DNA from: Patella vulgata
Taxonomy: Eukaryota > Mollusca > Gastropoda > Patellidae
Length of the DNA: 64,000 bases
Direction: 5' to 3'
NCBI RefSeq assembly: GCF_932274485.2
Contig: NC_065879.2
Span: 91,383,459 to 91,447,458, forward strand
Below, piece after piece: positions 10,261-23,000 of the stretch (positions are counted from its first letter, which is position 1; each line of letters opens with the position of its first letter). A model generated the notes under the pieces. The model was not told the origin of the DNA. It searched no databases and saw nothing but the letters and a program-made list of their open reading frames with translations. The position numbers were made by a program, and so were the translations under genes.

Positions 10261-11434
10261 AGGGGAAGACCAACGATTTTCAATAAGGTTTCCATAAATA
10301 ATAAATATATATTTAGAAATAATCCATCCTATAACATATGCAAAAAATAATTTGTAAGCGAGAAATTAATTTTTAATAATACCGGAAGTGACGTAGTTGG
10401 TTCGACACGCTCACTGGTCACTATAGTAAACATACAAATTTGGAGTAAGTTTAGCGCTGTATTTTGTGATCGTTTCGCCGTTTGGCAGAAAATCGGATGA
10501 AAGGTAATCTTTATTAGGATATTAAGAACAAGAACTTACGGTGTTTTGAAGGTATAATATACAACGCGTTTGTGTAAATTAAGTTTCTAAACTGGACACT
10601 GTGACACAATTTAAGCCACATGTCTAATTGTTTACATCACGTGATAGCTGGCACGTGACATATATTAACCGAACACAAATTGGCGACCTATTCGGCTAGC
10701 GACCGATTCGACCGATCCAGCTGGCAACCTGTTCGTTGGCAACCTATTCAGAATAAATTCAACAGTCGCCCAAACTCATCTATTTTTATCAACCAATAAA
10801 ATCCAACGTAACGTTTATCAAATGAAAGTAGAATATATTATCATTTATTCATTCCTTTAGCTCAGAATAGAGATGTAATTTCGCATTATCTTACAAAATT
10901 CTGGACATCCAACTAAATATATTCCGAAAGCTGATTAAATAAGCTTTCGAAATATTATTAGTAAAAGTTGGCACAATCATATTAAAGGGGTGCGCTCTCT
11001 TTCTGAATAGGTTGCCAACGAACAGGTTGCCAGCTGGATCGGTCGAATAGGTCGCTAGCCGAATAGGTCGCCAATTTGGTTCGGTTAATATCTGTCACGT
11101 GCCAGCTATCACGTGATGTAAACAAACGCGTTGTATATTATACCTTCAAAACACCGTAAGTTCTTGTTCTTAATATCCTAATAAAGATTACCTTTCATCA
11201 GATTTTCTGCCAAACGGCGAAACGATCACAAAATACAGCGCTAAACTTGCTCCAAATTTGTATGTTTACTATAGCGATCAGTGAGCGTGTCGAACCAACT
11301 ACGTCACTTCCGGTATTAATAAAAATTAATTTCTCGCTTGCAAATTATTTTTTGCATATGTTATAGGAGGGATTATTTCTAAATATATATTTATTATTTA
11401 TGGAAACCTTATTGAAAATCGTTGGTCTTCCCCT
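10261..11434. mobile_element. TTAA-flanked foldback transposon, copy 2
   Basis: Duplicate of the element at 3234-4407 carried in copy B; TTAA flanks at 10257-10260 and 11435-11438. Confidence 0.85.
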
Positions 11435-11524
11435 TTAATACAAACCCAGCACAGTTAGAACGTACAGTAAGATTTATAATGCACCTTAAATTACAGCTTA
11501 TGTGGAAAGTCGCCGAAAAGGTTA

Positions 11525-12994
11525 AACGTATTTCAATTACTAATGTATTTTTAGTTCTTATAAAAGAATAAATTATATTTAGTGACGAAGTAAATATTTA
11601 TATGGTGACAAGTTGTATTAAATGCAGAAGAATTCTTTATTGCCAATATTTTCGATTGGTTACAATCAATTATTTAGTATTTAATAGTTTGACATTTCAT
11701 ATCAAAGAAGACTGACCCCATTTCAATTGTATACAGACTATTGCAAAATTGTATAGTTAGTAATCGTTCGTCCCCTCATGACAACAATGCATCTTAGCAA
11801 ATTTTAAAAACATAGTCTTTCTCGTGTTCAAAGCCCATTATGTTGACGACCTGACAAAAAAGGTAACGAAATAATACGCCTATACTGAAAAGTTGGGCGT
11901 TTAATAATAAACAATACGATACTATCAAGTAATTCATATAATGTATGTCAAGTGTTCGCATCAGTATAATAACAAGGGGTCATGTGTACACTTATGCGTG
12001 GTCGTAACAGAACTCTAGGCAGCTGTAATTCTAAATAATAGTAGGCGTACGAGCCCAAGATGAAGGGAGTCGGCTGTCCCCCTACCTTCGAGCAATCCTA
12101 CTTTTCGACAGACCGGTAAAGTGAAAACAAAATTTGAAATCCAATAAAATAGTACTTATACTTTTCTTTTAATTGAATACCGCTAATTTGCACTAAGTTG
12201 GCTATGTATTAAAACAGTTCCTGAAATAAATACATTCATATCTGGGTTATTTTTAAAGCTAATTTTATTGACGACTAAAATTTAAAAGGTTTTCCTTCGC
12301 AGTACATGTTATAGTCAGTAGACGTATTGTCCATGAACAAGTGATTGTCATGTAACATATGCACATATTTCGCATAAGATAGGGCTCATGTCCTCACTGC
12401 CCCAATGCTGTTCTTCAAATATGAAAAACTATGTTAGAAGTGTAGCCCCTATCGTTATCACAAGGTATGTGGGAAAGAGCGGATAAATCCGGAACGGAAG
12501 ACCACGGAATGTCGGTAATGTTTGTCCTCTAATGATCTCATTGCGTCACATCAAATTTGAAATAAATCCATAAAGGAAGGTTCTGGAACGCTGATCGTCA
12601 TTGGATGAACTCAAAGCTTCACAATAAATTTGAAAACAAAATATTGTAAAAGCTAAAGTTGTAAAAGCTATTGGATGTATATCTATTCATAATCATATTT
12701 ATACGAGACAATTAAAAATATAATTACATAAAATAAAGTATTAATAATATATATATATTCTAATAAGAAACATATAATTAAAATAAATTGACATATTAAT
12801 ATTTACCTAAGTTGGGGGGGGGGGGTAGGTGTAAAAGCTTTCTTACTCGCTGGAGTGCATCGATAGTTTTAAAACAAATAATATACAAAAATACACTTAC
12901 CTTAAATGAAACAAACACTGTATTACATGTATAGCAGGTTAATGAGGGGTCTACTTGATGTCTTTCTTTCATGCTACATTATGCATTCCTAGCA
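11525..12994. other. AT-rich spacer with one dispersed repeat
   Basis: No gene seen. 12090-12208 contains a ~120-base sequence (CGAGCAATCC-ACTTTTCGACAG to TACTAAGTTGGCTATG) that recurs in direct orientation at 15286-15402 at roughly 90% identity. A run of 11 G lies near 12816. Confidence 0.5.
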
Positions 12995-13067
12995 AATAGT
13001 TTATAGCAACTAATTTAGTTAAACACATATTACAGTTTATTGTTTATAACTAAAGAATAGTTAATTA

Positions 13068-13216
13068 AACCTGCTATATATATATATATATAATTAAAAT
13101 TAAAGATGGCAAAATAAAACTACATTTTTATGCTATCGCGGTGAAAACGTTAGCATAAAAATGTAGTTTTATTTTGCCATCTTTAATTTCAATTATATAT
13201 ATATATATAGCAGGTT
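13068..13216. repeat. Near-perfect 65-base-arm hairpin
   Basis: Left arm 13068-13134 and right arm 13152-13216 are inverted copies (AACCTGCTATATATATA ... with AAAGATGGCAAAATAAAAC), loop about 17 bases. It is likely a tiny MITE or a palindromic insertion; no coding. Confidence 0.85.
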
Positions 13217-13218
13217 TA

Positions 13219-13945
13219 TTCCCGCGAAGGCGCAGTTATTGACCATAACGGATTAAAAAAGGTCGTTTTCGACGACTTCGCGTAAAAATGGTGTTATAGA
13301 TTGTTATGATAAGAATTTACACTTTCATAATCCCAACTGTAACTAATTAACCAACATTTTAGCATCAGATAAGAAATACATACCATTTTAGAATCATCTG
13401 TCCATTCTCCGCCACGAAGCTTACCCAGTTCTTCGTCAAACAAAGAAGGGATTGGTTTTGTTGAAGCTCCGGGTAACCTATTTAGGGTGTTTTCCGGTAT
13501 TTAGGATGTTTTCCGGTATTTAGTGTTTTTCCGGTGTTTTCCGGTATTCAGTATAAAATGGTGTTTTCTGGGTGTTTTCCTGAGCAAAGATATCGTCCTC
13601 CGCGATTTGTAGGTACAAAGCTGACTTCAAGTTGTGCGTGTGCCTTTGTAGAATATTATCTGAATTTCGGATAGTGCAACGGGATTTTATATCTTTAAAA
13701 TGACACTGATTGTGTTAGTGAGCGAATAGGTTAACACTCCTTGGGTGATTTGATGATATTCATCATTAGTTGTCAATTGGTGAATAAAATTCAGAGTGAA
13801 CATAAATTCATAAAATCTTTAACACCGATAATTGGGTCCTAATAACAGCATGTCTCTCTTCAAATGAAAGCCGACACGTCCATATCTGCGCCTTCGCGGG
13901 AAGGATTAATTTTGGTCACGCTCTGTAACTGCGCCTTCGCGGGAA
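13219..13945. mobile_element. TA-flanked MITE with 20-base inverted repeats
   Basis: Ends read TTCCCGCGAAGGCGCAGTTA inward on both sides and are flanked by TA (13217-13218, 13946-13947). An internal extra copy of the end motif lies at 13887. It contains short tandem units of GTGTTTTCCGGTATTTAG near 13487-13590. No transposase; likely a Tc1/mariner-type passenger. A ~60-base sequence (TTTAGTTAAACAC... ) flanks the hairpin+MITE block on both sides (12995-13055, 13965-14025). Confidence 0.7.
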
Positions 13946-14134
13946 TACACCATATAGCAACTAGTTTATAAAAACCAATTTAGTTAAACACCAATTAAAG
14001 TTTATTGTCTGTAACTAAAGACGCCACCCTCACAATACTTGTCTATACTCCAATACAGGTTATAACAGAATTCATCTAATTAAGGTAGCCTGTAGAATAA
14101 TCTTTAAAACAACATGAGGGGTTATAAGATTTAA

Positions 14135-15240
14135 AAACTATTACATTATGTTAACAAGCGGTTGTAATGCAAGATACCCCCAGATTTTGCAAAGGATGGA
14201 CAAAAAACAGGCATCAGGGGACATAATCCAGGAAGTTATGTTCCGATATGTGCGAATATCAATAGGAATCAAAATATCCGGGATATAAACATATATTTTA
14301 AGTTTCATCAAAATCAGATAAATATTGTGACTTCTAGAGAGTCCATAACCATTACATACTTTTACACGATTTGCGAGCATTTTGTCGGGCAGTTTCGGTC
14401 TGATTTTCACGAAATGCGGATAAAAATTGTGACATCACAATTGCACATATAATCGGGCGTCATAATCCAGGAACTTACGGTCCGATATGCGCAAATGTCG
14501 AAAGGCTCCGAGATCTTTGGGACATAAACACATGGTTTAGGGTTCATCAAAATCGGATCATATTGTGACCTCTAGAATGTCCACAACTTTGATATTACAT
14601 ACTTTTATTTGCGTACATAGAGTGGCCATTTTGTCCGGCAGTTTCGGTCCGATTTGCACGCAATTCTAACTCAAGCATCATTATGGTGTAAAGGAGATAC
14701 ATTTTAACGTTTTGTTTTTAAATAGGATAAAATTTGTGATCTTTAAAGGTACCACACGCTATAAACGCGTGTTTTCGTTAAGCCGGGGCCGTAATCGAGG
14801 GCAATGGAGATCTTTTGGGTTATAAACATATATTTCAAGTTCCATCTAAATTGGATAAAAATAAAATTGTGACTTCTAAAGTGTCTACCAGCTAAAAACG
14901 TGATTTTTTTTTTGTACAATCAGGGGTCATAATCCATGCCAATATCGAAAGGAGCCGAGATCTTCTGGGAAAAAAACCTACATTTATAAACATGCATTTC
15001 ACATGCATAGACTGTCCCCAACTTAAAAACGTGATTTTTCGTAAATCAAGGGTCATAATCCATGAAGTTTCGATCCGGTAAACGCCAAAGGAACCTATTG
15101 GAGATAAACCTATATTTCAAGTTTCATCATAATCGGATAAGAATTGTGACCTGTAGCGCGTGCACAAAGAAATTATGGACGCATGGACAGGGGCAACGAC
15201 AATAGCTTCTGTCGCGTTTACATAAGGTTTTCCGCAAGGG
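14135..15240 (-). mobile_element. Family-C repeat (ACGCCCACATTTTCG-ended element), old copy
   Basis: Contains several modules of the pattern AAGTTTCATCAAAATCGGATA / GTCCGATATGCGC that form the inside of the element seen whole at 49799-50887, here reversed and diverged. The end near 15190 (GGACAGGGGCAACGACAATA) corresponds to the element's outer part. Confidence 0.65.
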
Positions 15241-15402
15241 GATATTGTCCATTAATTATCTTAATCTGTCCTATGATTCGTGTCCGAGCAATCCCACTTT
15301 TCGACAGACGGTTAAAGTGAAAACAAAATCCGAAATCTAATAAAATACTATTTATACTTTTCTTTTAATTGAATACCGCTAATTTTTACTAAGTTGGCTA
15401 TG

Positions 15403-16659
15403 GTGTACAGTTTGTCCGGAACCACTCTGCTTTGTGCGACGTTTCCCGGGCATAGATTATAATTTGTGAATGCAGCTCCGACAGTCAAATTGGTTGATTT
15501 GAATTCAGGTCAGCAAAGATTGGGATTTCGATTGCTAAACCATTAGACCCCGCGACTACTAAACGATTGTTTATTTGAAATTGAGGCCAGCGCACTTGAC
15601 CACATTGAAGTTGCTGTATTAACGCGCCGAATATTCGCCTGACGTCGCCTCTCTATGGACTGTAAACGAATGTTGGGTTAATTGGAATTAGGCCATATTA
15701 GATCGCTTTGACGATGCGTATAGCAGCCCCACCCCAACATCCAATATCTGTCGAGGCAGCTTTTTGCACCCTCGGCGCGGACGGACGACGGGTTAACATT
15801 AGCCCACAATTTGGATTGAAGTTATCCTCTATCAGAATATTAGACGCGAATGACAAATGATACATGTGTTGTAGTCTTTGAATTATTCCACTTAAAATAG
15901 TGTATTCGTTTTTTTTTATTTCTGGCCACTCGATATAGATGGAAGTGATGATACTTTAACTGAATTAAGTTTAAACTGAGCCCAAGTTATGTTGTCTGAG
16001 GTTTCTTGGCCAATAAAACGTATTTCAAGAAATTCAAGATCTGTGCGTGTTTCTTAAATTTTGTAAACATAACTTATTCAATGTATACCTTATCAGCCCT
16101 ATTATGTTATGCATATTTTACCGTTGTGGTCTATTGACTGTGGACCCTTAGAATTTTTTAAAATTTTGACCATAGAACAACCACCAGTACTTAATGATGT
16201 GTTGGTATATTAAAATGTGGATTGGATTCCGTTTAATCACACAGTTGTGCCCTTTCAATTCAGAATAGGTTAGTTGTTTCGGAAATCCAACATTTTTCCA
16301 CGACATAATAGTTGAGTTGAGTTCGCGTGTGTATACAGCTCCTCAGATCTCTTCCAAGTTTTTTTTTGTATTTAGTGTTGATTTATGGATTTTAATTGGA
16401 TTAATGTTAGTACTAAAGTTTGGAACTGTATGCTGCATCTTTTATGGTAGTTCTTATGATGAATTAACATTTTACTTTTGTGTATTTGTCAATAGTATCA
16501 ACTTGAAAGGTAAAATTAATTGGATTAACTCTCAATTAAATAGCCAAATCTATAATAATAATATTAAACAATCCGTTCACCATATTGACGAAAGAATATC
16601 CATGGTATTCCTGTACTCATCTCTGACAGAGCATCCAGCCAAGACAAGGGGTCAACTTG
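15403..16659. other. Spacer, nothing recognised
   Basis: No gene, SINE or structured repeat recognised. The small open frame starting at 16317 is not convincing before it enters LINE sequence. Confidence 0.4.
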
Positions 16660-17430
16660 GACTGAACAACCTAGTTAAAGTTCCAATATCCAGATCTTCA
16701 GTTTCATATCAAACTAGCAATTATTTAAAAGCTGGATTAATTAATCTTAGGAATAAAACCAGCGATATCAATGATTTTATTTTGATGAGGAATAAGTATT
16801 CGGTGCTCGATTACTGAAACATGGCTTAGCCAGAATTCAGATTCAGTGACTATTTCGGGTATACTTCCAGCAGGCTACAGTTTTCTACATATTTCCCGTG
16901 CGTCTTGGGGTGGTGGTCTTTGCCTTGTCTACAAATGGGGTATTCAACTTGTTTGAATGCCTCAATTTTGTGATATCGAACCTTAACAAATCTCTACACC
17001 TGTTAATTGTTTTTGGCATTCAATTAATATACAAATTACAAAAAGTTAAAAACACGGCTGCGCGGCTTATTACCCTCACAAGAAGGCGTGATTATATCAC
17101 TCCCATACTTAAACAACTTCACTGACGAGCCATTCCATATCGTATTCGATTTAAGATTATTTTAACTGCTTATAAATGTTTCCATGGCTTAGACCAGTCT
17201 TATTTGTGTCATCTAATTGAAAAACCAACAAATGCTCGTAGTCTCCGTAGTTCAAATGACATCTATCGTCTCAACCCAAGGTTGAAAGATCGTTTTCGTT
17301 TTTAGCCTCAAACCCGTGGAATGGTTTAAAACCCGTCGGTTATAATACTGATATTCGTACCAGCCCCTCCGTACAATCTTTTAAATATGCTTATTCAAAA
17401 AAGGCTTCAAATTTAGAAGTAGAAGTATAC
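16660..17430 (+). pseudogene. CR1/Jockey-type LINE relic, internally deleted
   Basis: 16735-16960 encodes the start of an endonuclease domain: LINLRNKTSDINDF, then ETWLSQN-like and GYSFLHISRASWGGGLCLVY, the GGG block typical of LINE endonucleases. 17035-17300 encodes the far C-terminal region: KLQKVKNTAARLITL, ITPILKQLH, RIRFKIILTAYKCFHGL and LRSS, as in CR1/Jockey-group ORF2. The reverse transcriptase between them is missing, and stops and frame changes are present, so this is a dead, deleted copy. Confidence 0.8.
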
Positions 17431-17716
17431 TATTCATAATAAACCAACTTTATGGATTTACTATTTCTTGGTTTATTACATGCATTTCAATACTCTTACA
17501 GTTATCGTTATCAAACAATGATCAATAATGAATAGCAACCACATATTTATAATATATCCAAGAGTAAAACGGTTTGACCATGGAATTATAACATTAATTA
17601 AGACTTCTAACAACAACACTTTCCCTTTGAATATGACTTCCCTATCTCTCTTATTTATAACAGATTAGGATGGGGACCGAAGCCACCACCTAGGCTTAAA
17701 GGTATCTCCAAGTGCA

Positions 17717-17768
17717 ATGTTACGTAGTGGTGGCTCATATATCTGGCTATTCTGCTTACTATTACAAG
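17717..17768 (+). CDS. Ig-CARD receptor exon 1: signal peptide
   Basis: Starts ATG and encodes MLRSGGSYIWLFCLLLQ, a short n-region and a hydrophobic core, then a GTAAAT donor in phase 1. A short upstream open frame (ATG at 17670, stop within 8 codons) may dampen translation. Confidence 0.75.
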
Positions 17769-20026
17769 GTAAATATGATATATATTAAGTTAAATTGAAT
17801 CAATATTAATAACAGAACTCATTTTGTTTAGGCAACAATCGTATACTTTACGAAACGTTGTGCTTTTAGAATAAAAGCGGCGTTCTATTGATGTGTTTCC
17901 CAATGGTGAAATGCCACTTAAATAGTATTAATCAATAAACCAAATACCCTTTCACAGAAGAAATACCTTATTGGTGGATTTAAGGTCACGATAAAGTGAA
18001 ACAATCTTGTTACAAACTAGTCCCGACACTAACAAGGGTGAACGCAGTATTTTCCACCAGAGCATAGTGGGCTTTGGATACAAAAGTCAAAAATAAAAAT
18101 GTTGACCCTCAGTTTTTCGAATTGCCTTCCTGTTTTCATGTGTGAGATTTCCAGAATTTCACGCCATTTGTATCAATGTTCTTGGGCTTCCATCAGCTTT
18201 TTTCATGTCTGACAATGAACTTTCACATCTTAAGATTGTGCTTGATTTTTTATCTATACGTACCAGCATATACAGCTTTAAAATGGTTGACGTTGGTTGC
18301 CGGTCTCAGAAGAGAAGCACTCTGCCATTTTATTTTGTCCCTGTAAATAACCCTTCATATCTTTTTATTCTGTTTGATTTATGTTTTGTGTGAACCGTTA
18401 TATATAGCTTTAAGTTTTTTGATGCAGGTTACCGGTCTCAGAATATCACCACAGAAGAGCCCGGTTCACCTGTAGTCGGGTGTGACGCCTCGCTGATCTG
18501 GACATTAGATAAACCAAATTATAAAACATCTATTAGAAAGGTTAGTTAACTTGTTGGTAATGACAATCAGCAGTAAACAAATCATTAATGTCAAACCTAG
18601 GATGGTAAATAACCCGATAGTAAATGACACGATAAGAATTTGTATGTCTGCCAACATGGTAGCCATTTATATACCACGACGCGATCAGAAATTGTGTGCC
18701 CCGATATGAGTGACTTTATTAGTATTATTATTAATGAAACTTTTATATTAAGCATTCGTTCATTAGAACGTAACGGGGAGCCACAGTGGCTCAATGAGTA
18801 AGACGTTGGTTTGCTAACCTTGAGCCCCGGTGTTAGATCTATACGGTGGCTGAGGACTTAACACACTTGCTAGAATGCCCGGGGTTCGATTCAAGTGTCT
18901 GTCGAAAATATTTTCCCTGAATATTTCCAACATGGCCTTCCATTATCAGTGGCAGAGAGCCCGACATGGGCAGTGTCTAGTCGTTCGGGTGGTGCACAAA
19001 TCAAGACCCCGTGTACACGTTGGCGTACTGGTACAAGAACCGCTCTCCGGGCACTATGTCTCTCGTAACACATTGCGCATGTGTTCATTAGCAGATTAAT
19101 TATGATGATTTACGATCCTGATCAATTCTTTAGTGAAAAGATGGTGGTGTTTTAAAAGTACCATTATTATAATGGAAAATGTCTTATAATTATACTCCAC
19201 TTTTATATGTAGTTTAAATTGTTCTGTAAATTGTATCATCAAAGGTAAATCATGGAGAATTGTACAACAGCAAGAAATACAGGATCCACAAGAAACTTGA
19301 TGGTAAACAGATATTACGTATAAGGAAAGTTACATTCGCAGATGCTGGGTTATATAGATGTCAGATTGGTTCTACACATGAATATAAAGATATTAATCTC
19401 ACCATTACAGGTATGCTACCTTTCTTTTGTAACTCCTTTATTTTAGAGGAATTCGCTGCTAAACTTAAATTCAGTGCTAAAATGTATATTCCAATGTTTA
19501 ATCTTTGAAACACATCCAATTTGACGTCTGTTTTTTTTTATTTTAATATAGATTTCCGTTGGAAAAATGACATTTATACCAGACCTGTTGCTTTTGGTGG
19601 AAATGTCACTATTATGTGGAAATATTTTAGTAAAAAGGTAGCAAGAAAGATTTGGCTATACCGACAAAACAACATCGAGGTAGGTAGTTCTAATAATACA
19701 TTTTGTTTTAATTCAAGAACATTGCAATGCCATAAGGATCCGTATATGATAATGTATTTCGCATGTTAGCATTATGCAGTTAATAAGTCTATATATCAGA
19801 TAAGATAACAGTTAAAAACACCACATTTGAAACTAGTTTTTTTTTTCTTTTTTAAAAAAAAGCCTTTAAACGTTAGAAACTATACATGTTTAATGTAATC
19901 TGAACCATATTTATTTTTCTATAATTTAACTCATAGCGACGTGGATAAGAACATAAGAACAGCGTGTCCTACCCCACCCCTCTACCACAGTTATATTTCC
20001 CGAAATCACAGCATTAACTTAATTAT

Positions 20027-20059
<33 letters not shown>

Positions 20060-23000
20060 GGATCTAAATTTGTATCAACATTTGATTTACAGCAAAATCT
20101 TGCTTTCTGGAATAAGGATTTTAAGACGATTTCGTACACTGATGAGAGAATGACCATTCATCTGATCAACGATGGCGATGGAACGAACATAGTAAAATTG
20201 ATTGTGCGAGGAATAACTATGGATGATACAAAATACAAGTACATGATCAAATTACAATTCAACGACGACTGCTACAAGTATGAAAAACCCTTGAATCTAA
20301 TGGACAGTAAGTTTCAATTGAAGCTTATAATATTACTGTCACCCTATGCCGTGCGTAACGATGAAAGCAATGTGTCTGTTGGCCGGAACACGGCTTAATA
20401 AGCCCGTTACTTTCATTTCGTAAAGTGACAGGTCGGGGTTACTGGTCAATGAAAGCATATTTATTTTGATATTTTATTGAGGATTCAGTGTGGAATATCA
20501 AATGATATGCAAACAAAACATGGGGTATTAAAATGATCCTTTGATAATTTTGCTGATGTACTGGTCGTTCTGTATCTTGAATTCCTTCATCCATATTGTA
20601 ACATATTCTTGGTTAACCACAAAAGGGCATGGATGATAAAAGTAGTTCCACCCGATTCACCTTAGTGTTTTTTTTTAAATGACAATCGTAACTTGACAGC
20701 ATATTTTATTCGTATTGTTTTATTGCGTCTCTCGTGTTCATTAACCTAGTCAGAGCAGACCAGTAGTTAAACGCCTTTTTATTTCATTTCATTAAGTCAC
20801 TTTTTATATGTATTGTTATTGGGTTTTTTATACTATAGAGCAGGTACTACTACATATGTACAGTGAAACAGCAGTTATAAAAGCTCTACCTCAAGAATCT
20901 GTTCATTTTGTATGGTATTATAAATATATATATCCCGTATATATGATATTATTCACTCGAACAAATGACACAAACCATCGGGTAGGATTAATTAATTATT
21001 TTAATGGGCTAGAACAACTTGTTGGTGCCTTATAATATATAATTATTTTATAGCTCAACTTGTTGGTGCCTTATAATAGACCAAAAGTGGTCGAAAGCAC
21101 ACATTAATGTTATATACATTTAGGCTTATACAAACTGATTTACATTTATTTTTATATTGTTTTATTATAATTTTCAATCAGGTATGTTTAGTCAAACTAG
21201 GTTACAATCGTTTGGTCCATGGTTAATCCTAACAGTTTTTTGGGGGTTTTTTGTCGTTGTGGATTAGTCATTTTAATTACTTTTGTGTTGACTCGTACAC
21301 CAAGCCTTCACATTACAAATGGTGTTACAAACCATAGAGAACCCAATCTCTCGAACTGATATGAAATATAATGAAATGGGGTTTAACGTACTACTGTTCA
21401 TGTCCATGACATTGTGCATCAAATACTGAATTGGGGCACATATTATAGATACTATGGAGTTAGACGTTAGAGCTAAACGTCCTTTAAAATAAAAAGTTCG
21501 ATTTGATAATGTGTGACAGTGCGCACTGAAGTATTATAAAATATCAATTTCATTGTCAACCGTGTTCGTACTTAAATACATATTTCCTACTCAAAATTCG
21601 AAAGCATTTTGTCAACTCCAAAAATATAAAGTTCATCCAGATTTTCCGGCGTGGTTTCCCCTTGTCAGTGATGCAGGACGGAGAGCCTGGCAAGGACAGC
21701 TGTCTAGTCATTCGGATGAGACGAAAAACCGAGGTCCCGTGTACACATTGGCGTGCACGTAAAAGATCCCTTGACAGTTGGAATTCGATATAAGAGTAGG
21801 CCGTAGTGCCGCTGTCCGGGCAAAATTTCCCTCATAGCACACTGTATGGTGTATGCCCGTCTTCATTAGCCCAGTTCGGAGCAAAACAGTAGGACGTTAA
21901 ACCCCATTTCATTTCATTTCATTTTTTCCAAAAATATATTTCGTGGGCTTTTTGATAACCGGGTGTAATTAATATTACTATTTCATTTCGTCAACACTTA
22001 CCTATGTATATAATGACTGCCGTCGAGGTAGTTTTCTTATACGGAAACGCATCCAGTCCCATACCTTAATTGAACGGACACATTTTCTCGGGAAGTTAAA
22101 TAATAGTAAAAACAAATGTAATGTTAAAAGTTGTTGCACTAAATAAACTTTGAAAATGCCATTGCGTTTTTAATGGCTTTGAGTGTATATATAATTTGTA
22201 GATTGCATGTTTATGTTTAACAGATCAACTTTGGATATTGGTTAAATGGTACGTTTCACTCTACATCATATAGTGATGGCAAACTATTTATGTTTAATAT
22301 ATCAATACGAAACGTGGCTAATGGTATAGAAGGGAAGATTACTCTAACGTTACATAATGCATCAATAGATGACTTTAATTACACCTATGTATGTCGCATT
22401 ATCTTTCCTGATGACCAACAAAGTTCGAGGTACATCACCCTTAAAGGCAAGTCACATGCTTATAATTTTGCTTTATTAAATTAATTATTATTAAGCAATC
22501 GCCCATGCTTGGTAGCGTAAGTAAAAGAAAGTCATATGTGTAATGTCTCTCGCAATTTACTAGCAGGAATATTTTCTAGTATTACACTTGCGTATAACGA
22601 TGAAATGTTCCAGGGAGACGTCCTGAATTTTTATTCTTATTCCGATCTAAGCCCGTTGTCCAATAGCGCCAAGCCTGTTCACTGCTTAATAAAGGTAACA
22701 AGTTCACGAACGTAAATATAGACTCTACTAAACAAGGATATATTGCCGTAATTAGTACCAAGGTGAAACTAATTATATCTGTACAAAATGGCGGCGTATT
22801 TTGAAAAAAAAAATTCATGTCCTGTACTTTGCTGAAATAAAATCTAAAATATCTCACAAGATTGATTTTATTCAAAATTACATTTAACCAAAACTGTGTG
22901 AAATGGTGTTTAACGTCCTGCTGTTCTGCTCCAATACTGAGCTATTGAATACCCGCTTACGTCATACAGTGTGCTATGAGGGACATTTTGTCGGGAAAGC

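Larger units (their letters stand above)
8561..11524. repeat. Direct segmental duplication, copy B (without Tc1)
   Basis: This is the second copy of the duplicated segment, offset 8560 bases from copy A before the transposon site and 7027 after it. At 9876-9890 it shows the uninterrupted TA-rich target into which the transposon inserted in copy A. It contains the same promoter-like region, foldback element and small repeats. Confidence 0.95.
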
